From contig CAZLDQ010000154.1 of NCBI GenBank assembly GCA_964558295.1, positions 1 to 14,099 on the forward strand: a stretch of 14,099 bases of DNA, written 5' to 3'. This DNA comes from JBDKTH01 sp964558295 (GTDB lineage Bacteria > Planctomycetota > Planctomycetia > Pirellulales > Thermoguttaceae). The position numbers were made by a program, and so were the translations under genes. Positions 1-7,889 of the stretch are shown here, in pieces (the first letter of the stretch is position 1; the number at the start of each line of letters is the position of its first letter). The notes beneath the pieces are model-generated. The model was not told the DNA's origin. It did not search any database and saw only the letters and a program-made list of their open reading frames with translations.

Positions 1-37
1 TACGCACGGTGGTGTGACAGGGACAGCCCGCGAGGGC

Positions 38-1198
38 TTACCTATGTCGATTCCCGATGTCCTCAAGATCAGACTTATGGATGGCTGCTTTACAATGGGG
101 GCAGACAGCCGAGTTGCGACCAAGCGTCCCAGCAACATCTTCGTCAGCCGGTTCTCTAACCAAGCGGTGTGTTACGGTGAGAGCACCATCTCTATCTCCA
201 ATTTCCAGCACCTTCGCCGTTCCATCCTGTGCAAAGATCAGCTTCGTCTGAAGCAAAGGAAGCTCGATACCGCATATTGGGTTAGGGCATTTCAGCGTTC
301 GTGCCCACAAGAACGCGACTGGAACACCTTGGCCCTTTCCGGGATCGTAGAACCTGCCGACCTCTTGGCGTGCCTTCTCCAAAACCCAGTGCCCCCAATA
401 CTTCACATCCGCCGCCAGTGGATTCTTCCGGTACTCGGCCTCGGTGATCTCAACATCGGGGATGATCTCGTCCTCGGCGGCAGTAACCGGAGATTCATGC
501 GACTCGTGGGAATCGAACAGTGGACGGCCTTCGCCTTTCGCTTTCTTCTTCGCCCGATTGTGGGCCACGAGCCGCTTGATGTAGTCGGGCACGGGCCGGC
601 TGTCGGGCTGGCCGTACTTCTGCGGATAGACCAGCGTGCAAAGCTCGATCAGGTGGGCCACCGGGTTGATGTCGATGGCATGGGCCTCGCAGCCGAGCCG
701 CAGCGCCTCCAACGGAATCGCCCCGCCGCCGGCAAACGGGTCCAAAACCTTCGGCGCATCGCCCTCGGCGTCCGGGTGCAAGAACTTGTGGGCGGCGGCA
801 ATCAGTTTCCTCGCCGGTTCGATGTACTCCGGGTTGTTCGAGTTCTCCCAGCGGACCAGATGCTTGATGAACTCCAGACAGCGGTTCCGAGGCGTATCCT
901 CAGTGAGGGACGAGGGGCGAGGGGCGGGGGACGAGGGAACGTCGGCAGATGGTCTCGGGCGGAATTGCTCGGACTTGAGGAGTTCCATGACCAGTTGCCG
1001 AAAGCTCTCCGGGCATTCGGGATCGCCGGGATCGGGAATGAGCGATGCGAAGACCGCTGCGCGGCACGCCGCCAACGGCCGGCGCGCCCACCAGATATGG
1101 AGCGTCGAGATATGCCCATGCCGGATCGACTTCTCCCGCGCCGACTGCTCGGAGACTTCCTTCAACGGCAAAGCAACTTCAATGAGGCGTTTGAGCAT
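38..1198 (-). CDS. DUF1156 / COG1743 adenine-specific DNA methylase, C-terminally truncated
   Basis: Family role: predicted N6-adenine DNA methylases with a zinc ribbon, common in defence islands. Seen: the N-terminal DUF1156 block begins MLKRLIEVALPL and continues with EKSIRHGHISTLHIWWARRPL. A SAM-binding motif I, DPFAGGG, lies at about residues 153-159, followed by the acidic AIDINPVAHL strand. A zinc-ribbon-like CPNPIC...CPHC set lies at about residues 304-309 and 366-369. I chose the start at 1198 because conserved sequence begins there; the frame stays open to a TTG at 1252. The protein is 386 residues, against roughly 900 or more for the family as I know it, and ends at TAA just after the second Cys pair. 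The (D/N)PPY catalytic motif expected further on is therefore absent. The last 37 bases of the window are open in another frame, so a frameshift, a real truncation or an assembly error are all possible. It is the last gene seen of the minus-strand operon. Confidence 0.85.
   Translation of the reverse strand: MLKRLIEVALPLKEVSEQSAREKSIRHGHISTLHIWWARRPLAACRAAVFASLIPDPGDPECPESFRQLVMELLKSEQFRPRPSADVPSSPAPRPSSLTEDTPRNRCLEFIKHLVRWENSNNPEYIEPARKLIAAAHKFLHPDAEGDAPKVLDPFAGGGAIPLEALRLGCEAHAIDINPVAHLIELCTLVYPQKYGQPDSRPVPDYIKRLVAHNRAKKKAKGEGRPLFDSHESHESPVTAAEDEIIPDVEITEAEYRKNPLAADVKYWGHWVLEKARQEVGRFYDPGKGQGVPVAFLWARTLKCPNPICGIELPLLQTKLIFAQDGTAKVLEIGDRDGALTVTHRLVREPADEDVAGTLGRNSAVCPHCKAAIHKSDLEDIGNRHR
904..938. 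repeat. Five tandem imperfect 7-bp repeats inside the DUF1156 gene
   Basis: On the plus strand the units read tgaggga, cgagggg, cgagggg, cggggga and cgaggga. They fall in the DUF1156 methylase between the LLKSEQF and TPRNRCLEF segments and encode a Pro/Ser-rich stretch that looks like a linker insertion. Because 7 is not a multiple of 3, gain or loss of a single unit would shift the reading frame. The units are imperfect, which lowers the expected slippage rate. Confidence 0.8.
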
Positions 1199-1373
1199 GA
1201 TCGGGATAATAGCGGTTTCCGTAAGTTTTTGTGAGGATGCGAGTTGCCACAATTGGGCGATCTGTTTTCCAATGGCCTTGGATAATTACCAGCCGGCGCA
1301 CGCCCAAGGGGACGCAATCGCCAGCCATAAGTCCCATAAAATCAACGGGTTGTACTCCCTTCATACCTGTCAT
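1179..1373 (-). CDS. Possible small coupled ORF (64 aa), unrecognised
   Basis: This short ORF starts with an ATG whose bases overlap the TGA of the preceding gene (ATGA at 1370-1373), the same stop-start arrangement as the two junctions upstream. Its own TGA lies 20 bp inside the DUF1156 gene, so it bridges the otherwise empty 171-bp interval. The product starts MTGMKGVQPVDFMGLM and is rich in basic residues later on, with no motif I recognise. It may be a real small protein, a re-initiation leader feeding the methylase, or chance reading of a spacer. Its only support is position. Confidence 0.25.
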   Translation of the reverse strand: MTGMKGVQPVDFMGLMAGDCVPLGVRRLVIIQGHWKTDRPIVATRILTKTYGNRYYPDHAQTPH

Positions 1374-2116
1374 GGCTCTCCAGAAGATAGACCGTTGCTT
1401 TTCCGTTTGCGTTCATGCCAGACATGCTGCAACAACTGTTCATAGACATCCATCACGAGATTGATTTCGAGCGCGAGGTTTCCAGCGATGCTTTGGACCA
1501 ACTCGACTGCCCCACTCGCCGTCACCATGACGGAATACTCATACCCATCGTAAGTCCACGGGATTGTAACGTTCGACATGGTTGCCACCTTCTTGAGGTT
1601 CTTGAAGAACGTATCATCCTGGATTTGATTACCCGACAGGCCAGCGGCTTGTACCCGTGAGGATACACCCCGAAACCACGCGCCGATACATTCACTACGT
1701 CTTCGCATCACTTCGGCGAAATCGACCTCCATTTCGATCAACTCGATTCCACATGATTTCTTCCGAAGATGTGACAAGACGCCACGACAAGCCCGCTTCG
1801 GAGCATTGAACAGGATTAGGTTGCGGCTTGTATCGAGGTAGGCAGGAAAGTCAATGGGTTCGAGGTACTCGACAAAATCAAACCGCTGACGCTTGCCATC
1901 AATCGCCTTTCGGATGAAGCCTTGAGTACGGTGTTTGATCTCGCTGGTGATACGAAACAGCGACATCGACGCATTTCCATCGCTCGGTTGACGAGTGATG
2001 GTAGTCTGAATCTCTTCTTTCTCGCCAAAGAAGGTTGTCTGCACTTCGTTGGTGATGCTTGCGCCTGGTGCCAAGCTGGCGAATTGCTTCACAACATAGA
2101 ACTGGTACGGCCTCAC
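1370..2116 (-). CDS. Unrecognised 248-aa protein, coupled to membrane protein
   Basis: I do not recognise this family. The GTG start overlaps the TGA of the membrane-protein gene upstream (GTGA at 2113-2116), so the pair is very likely translationally coupled. The product begins MRPYQFYVVKQFASLAPG and appears soluble. Its first half looks rich in beta strand (alternating polar and hydrophobic residues, repeated TT and VQTT segments); the C-terminal end is helical and ends in a charged HERKRKSNG tail. I see no signal peptide, membrane segment or nuclease, ATPase or methylase motif. The codons look less GC-biased than those of the helicase upstream, which may mean separate acquisition. By context it is an accessory partner of the membrane protein and of the helicase-methylase module. 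Confidence 0.75.
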   Translation of the reverse strand: MRPYQFYVVKQFASLAPGASITNEVQTTFFGEKEEIQTTITRQPSDGNASMSLFRITSEIKHRTQGFIRKAIDGKRQRFDFVEYLEPIDFPAYLDTSRNLILFNAPKRACRGVLSHLRKKSCGIELIEMEVDFAEVMRRRSECIGAWFRGVSSRVQAAGLSGNQIQDDTFFKNLKKVATMSNVTIPWTYDGYEYSVMVTASGAVELVQSIAGNLALEINLVMDVYEQLLQHVWHERKRKSNGLSSGEP

Positions 2117-2907
2117 TGCGCACCTCCTCTGGGCAAAGCGCGTAGCGCGAGAACCTGCATGAGTGCCTCGAACATCTCACTGAGGCTGGTCCCCTCGACA
2201 TTGATATGGTCTGTGCCTGCCTCAATCCGACAGTCAGACCTCGCATCGAGCCGGAAAGCGACTTGAAAACTCTGGAGCAGCGAAGGGCAGAGTCGATTGA
2301 CAAAGAACCCGTAGTAAGGATTACTCCGGCCTTCTGGGAAACTCACTCGCACTCCGCAGCGAGTCATCGTCGGTTTAACCACCTGCTGGATATTCTCGGC
2401 AAGCAGTGCCAAACGCTGCCGATACTCATCATACATGTGAGTCGGGACGAGGAGCTTTTGGTCGAAGAAGACGCATAGCGAATTGTCATTCAAACGGAAC
2501 CGAACGACGAACAGGTTATCGAGACTCGCGGCGAGCGTTGTCGGCGTCCTCTCCTTCTGAACAGCATGTCCGTGCCGCCCTTCACATAGCATGTCCCACA
2601 CCTGTACAAGTGGCAGTTCATTGGCCAGTTGCGCTTGATCGAGTTGAAAGTCGAACTGCGGTTGCCAATAGGTGTGGGTTCGGGCGATCCTCAAGAGAAG
2701 ACGCTGAACGAACAGGTGGAAAGCGGCGTTTCGCTGGTATAAGAGGCTAAGACTGGCTGTGTAGAGACCGAATGCAACAGAAAACAGCGTGATGACGCCC
2801 GTATAATCGTCACTGTATTGTTTGATGGTGGTGTTAAGGGCAAGGCCCATCCAGAACAGCAGACAGATGATTAGGATATGTCCCCCAATTATCCAGAAGA
2901 CCTTCAT
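2113..2907 (-). CDS. Two-pass membrane protein with large soluble C-terminal domain, unrecognised
   Basis: The start is set by an ATGA overlap with the helicase stop codon (2904-2907); the frame stays open to 3090, but that extension would lie wholly inside the helicase gene. The 264-residue product begins MKVFWIIGGHILIICLLF. Hydrophobic segments at about residues 4-24 and 36-57 look like two transmembrane helices separated by a short polar loop containing DD. The remaining roughly 200 residues look soluble, probably cytoplasmic, with no motif I know. A membrane protein between a helicase-nuclease and a DNA methylase is unusual. In defence systems such proteins often act as membrane effectors or anchors, but that role here is inference. 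It is coupled by GTGA overlap to the 248-residue protein downstream. Confidence 0.8.
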   Translation of the reverse strand: MKVFWIIGGHILIICLLFWMGLALNTTIKQYSDDYTGVITLFSVAFGLYTASLSLLYQRNAAFHLFVQRLLLRIARTHTYWQPQFDFQLDQAQLANELPLVQVWDMLCEGRHGHAVQKERTPTTLAASLDNLFVVRFRLNDNSLCVFFDQKLLVPTHMYDEYRQRLALLAENIQQVVKPTMTRCGVRVSFPEGRSNPYYGFFVNRLCPSLLQSFQVAFRLDARSDCRIEAGTDHINVEGTSLSEMFEALMQVLALRALPRGGAQ

Positions 2908-5900
2908 GCCTCGTCCTCCGCTGCTTGCTGCCAATCCTTCTGGCCGACCATGTAGCGCACGACGCTGACCTCTTCCTTGGGATTCAGCTTGGACGCTGGG
3001 TCTTGGATCAAATGGAGTTCGGGCTGCGTCTTGCAGTTGACCACCACGTAGAGCCAGTAGTCGCGGCCGAACCGCTGGGCCTTGATCCATTCGTTGGGCG
3101 TCAGTGCCACGCCGCCGACGCCGGCGCGGCCTTTGACCTCGATGTATCGGGCGACCTGGCCGTCGCAGAGCGACGTGATGTCCCAGCCGCAGTTCTCCTC
3201 CTCGACCGACACCGGCTTGCGGCCCTGGCTGGTTTCGTACTTTTTGACCGTCTCGATGGCGATGGCTTCTACGTCCGGGTCGCTTTCCATGCCTTCGACC
3301 GAGGCCACGACCTCGCGTGGAGACGGCAGGATCACCGCCACGCCCAAGATTTCTGGCGGCTTCTCCGACAGGTGCCTCTCCTGCTCAATCTCGGCCAGCC
3401 GATCCTTGAGTCGCTGGGAAAGCTCGGCACGACGGGCTTCCTCCTTGGCCCGGTTGCCCTGGATGTTCAGCCGCGCCGGATCGTCGTCCATGCGCATCTG
3501 CCGCAACTGATTGTCGTACTTGGCAATCTTCTTGTTGGACTGGCTGATGAGGAACTGGAGCGACTTGCGGACGTATTTCTCCTTGATGCCCAATTCCCTG
3601 GTTCGGCGGTCTTTGATCTCGCCGAAGTATTCGGGCGTAACCTCGTCGAGCGACCAGTCGATCACGCGGTCCTGGTCCGTGGCCGCTTGGCGAATCGGCT
3701 GGGCCACTTCCTGGCCGGATTCTGGCGGCTTGAGGTCGAGCAAGGCATACGGCTGACTCTTGCGGAACCGCTGGGCCGACAAATGGAGGGCAAACAGGCG
3801 TTCGCCGACCATCTGGCCACGGCCGTCTTCGACGCCGCATTTCAAGAGCCATAGAATGGTTGGCTCCGTGGCGTCGGCGTTGAAGAAGCACGCCCCTTGT
3901 CGCAGCGAGGAACCGTAGTCGGTCAGCACTCGTTCCACGATGCCCTCGAACAACGGGTGGCCGGGACCGACGAATTCCAGGTTGGAGTAGCCGACGATTT
4001 GTTCCTTGTCGAAGGTGATCTGCGGATAGCTACTGCCGATCTTGCCGCAACGGCGTTCGATGCGATCGGGCAGCTTTCGCAGATCGGGCGGAACGCGGCC
4101 GATAGACCAGATGCCCTTGCGATCTTTGACGGGCGTGATCGTGCCGCCGAACGAGCGGTATGCCTCGACGAAGAACTTCTCGATGTATTCCGGCATGAGC
4201 CGGTGACATTTGCTCTGCTCTTGGTCGGCCAGCAGCTTACTCATGTCGATATAGCGGGAACCGAGCGACTGATCCTGCATGTCGGCGCGGATGCGGGCGA
4301 CCTGCTTCTCGTCCGTCGAGAGTTCGATCTCGGCGAGAATCTCGGCCATCGTTCTGCGCCGGGTGAGCCAGTCCTTCATCAGGGAATCGAGCTTTGGGGC
4401 GGGGACGATCTCGCCAATCACGTCGTACACGCGGTCGCTGCCCAACGCCCGGCGCATGTCATCCAGCTTTCTGAGCAGGCAGTGCATGACCTCGCCCTCG
4501 CGGGTGTTCTCGGCCACGAGGTTGAAGATCATGGCTTCCTGCTGCTGCTTGTAGCGGTGGATGCGGCCCATCCGTTGTTCGAGACGGTTCGGGTTCCACG
4601 GGATGTCGTAGTTGACCATGAGCGAGCAGAACTGGAGGTTGATGCCCTCGCCCGCCGCTTCGGTGGCCACCATGACCGAAGGGCACCGCTCGAAGAACTC
4701 GCGTTCGGCAGCGATGCGTTTCTCCAACGCCATGCCGCCGTGGATCGTGCAGCAGTGGAACCCGAGATTGGTGAGTTTGCCGACCAGGAAGTCGAGGGTG
4801 TCTTTGTGCTCGGTGAAAACCAAAAGCCGCTCGGCACGACCGGAGAGGTGCTCGGAAATCACGTTGCGAAGCTCCTCGAACTTGGTTTCCGACACGTTCT
4901 TCTCGGTCTGCTTGGCCTGGCGAACCAGCCGATCCAACTCCTCGATTTCGGCCTCCAATTCGGCCATGTTCTCGGCCATTGTGAGCCGCTCGACCAGTTC
5001 GTCCTCAAACTGCCAACGGTCGGACTCGGCAAGATCGTCGAGGTCGTCGGGGATTTCGCCGTATTCCTGTTTGAGCTTGCCCAGCTTGCGGAGGTCTTTG
5101 AGCCTTTTGAGGCGGCGTTCCAACGACAGGCGGATTGCCGCAACGCTCGACGCCAACCGGCGCTGGAGGACAGTCAGCGCGAGACCGACGTTGCGATTCT
5201 CGGCCGCCATTGCCCGCTGAAAGTTGTTCTGCACGTACTCGGTGACGGCATCGTAGAGGGCCAATTCTTCCGGGCCGAGCCGGTAGGGCAGCGTCATAAC
5301 GTGCCGGGGCGGGAAGCACGGCGAGCCGTCGAACTTCTTCATGTCCTCCTTGAGCCGGCGGATCATAATGCGGTTCTCGTTTTGCGCCGTCGCCTCGGCC
5401 AGGATGTTGCCGGTGACGTAGAGGTCGCGGTCGAGCAGTTGCAGCAGCAAAGAGAAGTTGTCGGGATCGCCCTTGTGCGGCGTGGCCGTCAGGAAGAGGA
5501 AGTGGTCGGTATGTTCGCGGAGGAATTCGCCCAGCAAGTATCGTTGGGTTTTGTCGATCTTGTTGCCGTACTTGTAGGCGGCCATTTTGTGGGCTTCGTC
5601 CACGATGACCAAATCCCAATGCACATCGCGCAGCAGATTAAGGATGTCGTCCTGTCGAGCCAGAAAGTCGATCGACGTGATGCACTGTGGGTTGTCTTCC
5701 CAGACATTGCGACCGTAAGCGGCGCTGACCGTGGCGCGGTTGACAACGGTGAAGCTCTCGCCGAACTTGTCGTGCAATTCCCGCCGCCACTGATCGGTGA
5801 GGTTTGCCGGCGTGACGATGAGGATGCGCTCGACTAGCGTGCGGAACTTGAGTTCCTTGATCGTCAGCCCACCCATAATGGTCTTGCCGGCCCCAGGGTC

Positions 5901-6299
5901 ATCGGCGATCAGGAACCGGATGCGGGGCTGGGTGAGCAGACGGCCGTATACGGCATCCATTTGATGAGGCAGCGGATCGACCTGCGAAACTGAAACGGCG
6001 AAATGCGGGTCGTACTGATAAGCCAATCGAATGCGATGAGCCTCGGCCGCCAGCCGAAAATGGGTGGGGGTGCCGTTGAGCGCCGCCAACTGGCCGGCCT
6101 GGGTAATCTTGATTGCGCCGTCGAACTCGTCCGCTTTCAGCAGCTTGTTCCAAAGTCGCTTGGTGTTTAGCCCGACCGCCTGCACTTCGATCCGATTCCC
6201 ACGGGCCTTGATGGTTAGCACCCTGACCGGCTCGGTCCAGTGCGGCCCTTCGAGGATCGCACCCTCTGAAAGCTGGTTCAGGATGTCGTCCATACTCAT
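2904..6299 (-). CDS. SNF2/DEAH-type helicase with C-terminal DUF3883 nuclease-like domain
   Basis: A predicted ATP-dependent DNA translocase of 1131 residues, first gene of the minus-strand operon. Walker A is DDPGAGKT (K about 139) and the Walker B box is DEAH (about 234-237), followed by FLTATPHKG (motif III). A charged, probably coiled-coil insertion lies near residues 395-470. The second helicase lobe has LLVFTEHKDTLDFL, ATEAAGEGINLQ and the arginine-finger motif QRMGRIHR near residue 577. The C-terminus matches DUF3883: GWDI (D about 1040), then YIEVKGR (E about 1054, K about 1056) and LTPNEW. This gives a D...ExK pattern like PD-(D/E)xK nucleases. I chose the ATG at 6299, preceded by a weak GGGGTG; a TTG at 6317 and an ATG at 6293 are alternatives. 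The architecture resembles defence helicases such as DrmD of class 1 DISARM, but I cannot assign it. Confidence 0.92.
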   Translation of the reverse strand: MSMDDILNQLSEGAILEGPHWTEPVRVLTIKARGNRIEVQAVGLNTKRLWNKLLKADEFDGAIKITQAGQLAALNGTPTHFRLAAEAHRIRLAYQYDPHFAVSVSQVDPLPHQMDAVYGRLLTQPRIRFLIADDPGAGKTIMGGLTIKELKFRTLVERILIVTPANLTDQWRRELHDKFGESFTVVNRATVSAAYGRNVWEDNPQCITSIDFLARQDDILNLLRDVHWDLVIVDEAHKMAAYKYGNKIDKTQRYLLGEFLREHTDHFLFLTATPHKGDPDNFSLLLQLLDRDLYVTGNILAEATAQNENRIMIRRLKEDMKKFDGSPCFPPRHVMTLPYRLGPEELALYDAVTEYVQNNFQRAMAAENRNVGLALTVLQRRLASSVAAIRLSLERRLKRLKDLRKLGKLKQEYGEIPDDLDDLAESDRWQFEDELVERLTMAENMAELEAEIEELDRLVRQAKQTEKNVSETKFEELRNVISEHLSGRAERLLVFTEHKDTLDFLVGKLTNLGFHCCTIHGGMALEKRIAAEREFFERCPSVMVATEAAGEGINLQFCSLMVNYDIPWNPNRLEQRMGRIHRYKQQQEAMIFNLVAENTREGEVMHCLLRKLDDMRRALGSDRVYDVIGEIVPAPKLDSLMKDWLTRRRTMAEILAEIELSTDEKQVARIRADMQDQSLGSRYIDMSKLLADQEQSKCHRLMPEYIEKFFVEAYRSFGGTITPVKDRKGIWSIGRVPPDLRKLPDRIERRCGKIGSSYPQITFDKEQIVGYSNLEFVGPGHPLFEGIVERVLTDYGSSLRQGACFFNADATEPTILWLLKCGVEDGRGQMVGERLFALHLSAQRFRKSQPYALLDLKPPESGQEVAQPIRQAATDQDRVIDWSLDEVTPEYFGEIKDRRTRELGIKEKYVRKSLQFLISQSNKKIAKYDNQLRQMRMDDDPARLNIQGNRAKEEARRAELSQRLKDRLAEIEQERHLSEKPPEILGVAVILPSPREVVASVEGMESDPDVEAIAIETVKKYETSQGRKPVSVEEENCGWDITSLCDGQVARYIEVKGRAGVGGVALTPNEWIKAQRFGRDYWLYVVVNCKTQPELHLIQDPASKLNPKEEVSVVRYMVGQKDWQQAAEDEA

Positions 6300-6471
6300 T
6301 TCTACACCCCAAAGCAAGCGAGTGGCGATAGTTGTTGCCCTACTTCACGGATTCACCCCCTACCAGCAGGAGTATCTTTCGGTCTGCTGCGACCAAGATA
6401 AAAAACCATGTGAATGACCGTGAAAAACACCAATTTCCCATTCCCCCATGATAAGGATTTGTCATAGGCTT

Positions 6472-6524
6472 GGGATGGGGGGCGGGGGGGTGGGGGGGGG
6501 GGGGTGGGGGGGGGNNNNNNNNNN
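6472..6524. other. Poly-G run followed by ten Ns (assembly gap)
   Basis: The run is almost pure G with a few T, A and C, and ends directly in ten N at 6515-6524. This is typical of low-quality read ends joined in scaffolding, and the G run itself is probably an artefact. Everything right of the gap is linked to the left only by the scaffolder. Confidence 0.9.
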
Positions 6525-6663
6525 TTAGACTCGGCTTGAATAAACGCCACGTCCGCCCCCCATCTCAGCATCCACTCAACAACTCACAAGGGAAAACAAC
6601 TCTTTGAATTACGTGGTCAGCATTTGACGAACGACGAGGATATGGGTGGCCCAAAACTAACAC

Positions 6664-6692
6664 TTGAAAGAGCCGGAATGGATTGCTAATGT
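6664..6692 (+). promoter_or_regulatory. Candidate sigma70-type promoter for the radical SAM gene
   Basis: TTGAAA (6664-6669) and TAATGT (6687-6692) are separated by 17 bases, close to the housekeeping consensus spacing. Transcription would begin near 6699, about 27 bases before the radical SAM start at 6726. It was found by eye, and planctomycete promoters are poorly defined. Confidence 0.4.
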
Positions 6693-6725
6693 ATGCGTGA
6701 GTCGATAATGTGTTGAACTTGCCGC

Positions 6726-7889
6726 ATGTTGATGGAGGCAAATAGCATTGTGATTTTGGTTGCTGAAGCCTCGGACGACTATTCGATACGGCCCGTGCGG
6801 CTATTCCGGCCTGCAAGGATCGTGCTGGCTAAAGGAAGCAACCGCACGGAAGACCATCGGCGATTGGCCAAGCGGATTTGCGCCGCTTACCCGGATGCGG
6901 AAATCGTTGAGGCACTGAGTACGCCGCACAATCGAGTTGATCTGGGAACGGCCGATCCACTGCAACTGCATGTGCGGGGAAAACGAACACTCGTTCTCGG
7001 CGAGCATCGCAGCGCTGTGCGGTTTAGCCAGGAGGGCGGCAACGCCTGTCCGAATTACTGGCACTTCTCGCCCTACGGCTTTTGCCCCTACGGCTGCCAC
7101 TACTGCTACTTGGCCGGAACGCCCGGCGTCTGGTTCTCGCCAAGTGTGAAGATTTTTCTCAATCTAAAGGAAATCCTTGGGGAGGTAGACCGCACGGCAC
7201 GCCAACTTGCCCAGCCCACAGCGTTCTATCTTGGAAAGCTCCAAGACGGACTCGCCCTGGACCCGTTGACCGGCTACACCCGCAGGATGATCCCGTTCTT
7301 CGCTCGGCACCCGTTTGCTCGCATGGTGATACTGACGAAGAGTGCCGATGTCGATAACCTATTGGACCTCAACCACGCGGGCAATACGATTCTTTCCTGG
7401 ACCGTCAACGCGCCGGAAGTCGTGCGCGATTTCGAGCGTAACACGCCCGATGTCATGACTCGCATCGACGCCATGCAACGATGCGCCCAGGCGGGCTATC
7501 CCGTTCGAGCGGTGTTGATGCCGATTATTCCCGTGGCCGATTGGCCAACCGTCTACGGACGATTTATGACCACGCTGCTCGAATCGGCCCCGTTGTCGCG
7601 GATCACGCTCGGCTCGATCTGTTCTTACCCGCAAGCCCAACGACTAATGGAGCGGAAACTCGGCAAGAAGAACGCCATATCATCGCTGCTTGATCGCGGA
7701 CCAGCCAAGTCAGCCGATGGACGGCTTCGTTTCAGTCGTTCCACACGCGAAGATGTTTACCGACACTTGATTGAGCGTATCCGGCGGGTCCGCCCCGATT
7801 TGGAGATTGGCCTGTGCTTGGAGGACGAAGCGATGTTCACGTCGCTTGGCTTGCAGGGGAGCATGGAGCGATGCAACTGCGTGCTGTGA
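6726..7889 (+). CDS. Spore-photoproduct-lyase-family radical SAM protein
   Basis: Family: SplB/COG1533-type radical SAM enzymes, some of which repair thymine dimers (spore photoproduct). Seen: NYWHFSPYGFCPYGCHYCYLAG carries the CxxxCxxC cluster motif (Cys 120, 124 and 127). LGSICSYPQAQRLM follows later, and the protein ends in RCNCVL, an ending I associate with this family. No cysteine lies between 127 and 253, so the hydrogen-donor Cys found about 44 residues after the cluster in Bacillus SplB has no obvious counterpart. The chemistry may therefore differ from classical dimer repair. The 387-residue length is normal or slightly long. The first ATG (6726) has no clear ribosome site. A GTG at 6750, eleven bases after GGAGG, could be the true start. 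The gene overlaps the methyltransferase downstream by 19 bp, pointing to coupled expression and a shared DNA substrate. Confidence 0.85.
   Translation: MLMEANSIVILVAEASDDYSIRPVRLFRPARIVLAKGSNRTEDHRRLAKRICAAYPDAEIVEALSTPHNRVDLGTADPLQLHVRGKRTLVLGEHRSAVRFSQEGGNACPNYWHFSPYGFCPYGCHYCYLAGTPGVWFSPSVKIFLNLKEILGEVDRTARQLAQPTAFYLGKLQDGLALDPLTGYTRRMIPFFARHPFARMVILTKSADVDNLLDLNHAGNTILSWTVNAPEVVRDFERNTPDVMTRIDAMQRCAQAGYPVRAVLMPIIPVADWPTVYGRFMTTLLESAPLSRITLGSICSYPQAQRLMERKLGKKNAISSLLDRGPAKSADGRLRFSRSTREDVYRHLIERIRRVRPDLEIGLCLEDEAMFTSLGLQGSMERCNCVL

Larger units (their letters stand above)
6300..6725. other. Divergent intergenic region with assembly gap
   Basis: This interval separates the minus-strand helicase operon from the plus-strand radical SAM-methyltransferase pair and should hold both promoters. 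The helicase side (6300-6471) shows only a weak candidate promoter and no convincing gene. The middle is a G-homopolymer-like run and the N gap. The side facing the radical SAM gene has a plausible promoter, described separately. I see no RNA gene or conserved ORF. Real distance and linkage across the gap are unknown. Confidence 0.7.

Noticed and set aside
14..1234. Long plus-strand ORF (406 codons)
   Set aside because: It is the antisense shadow of the DUF1156 methylase, whose minus-strand product has clear conserved motifs; the plus-strand product shows none.
2908..3090. N-terminal extension of the membrane-protein frame
   Set aside because: The extension lies inside the helicase gene and its residues look like out-of-frame translation; the ATGA overlap and hydrophobic start at 2907 fit better.
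3897..5837. Long plus-strand ORF (646 codons)
   Set aside because: It lies wholly opposite the helicase and its sequence is low-motif, Val/Leu/Asp-rich, typical of an antisense frame of a GC-biased gene.
6472..6514. G-quadruplex-like G run as a regulatory element
   Set aside because: It ends directly in Ns and is nearly homopolymeric, so a sequencing or scaffolding artefact is the better explanation.
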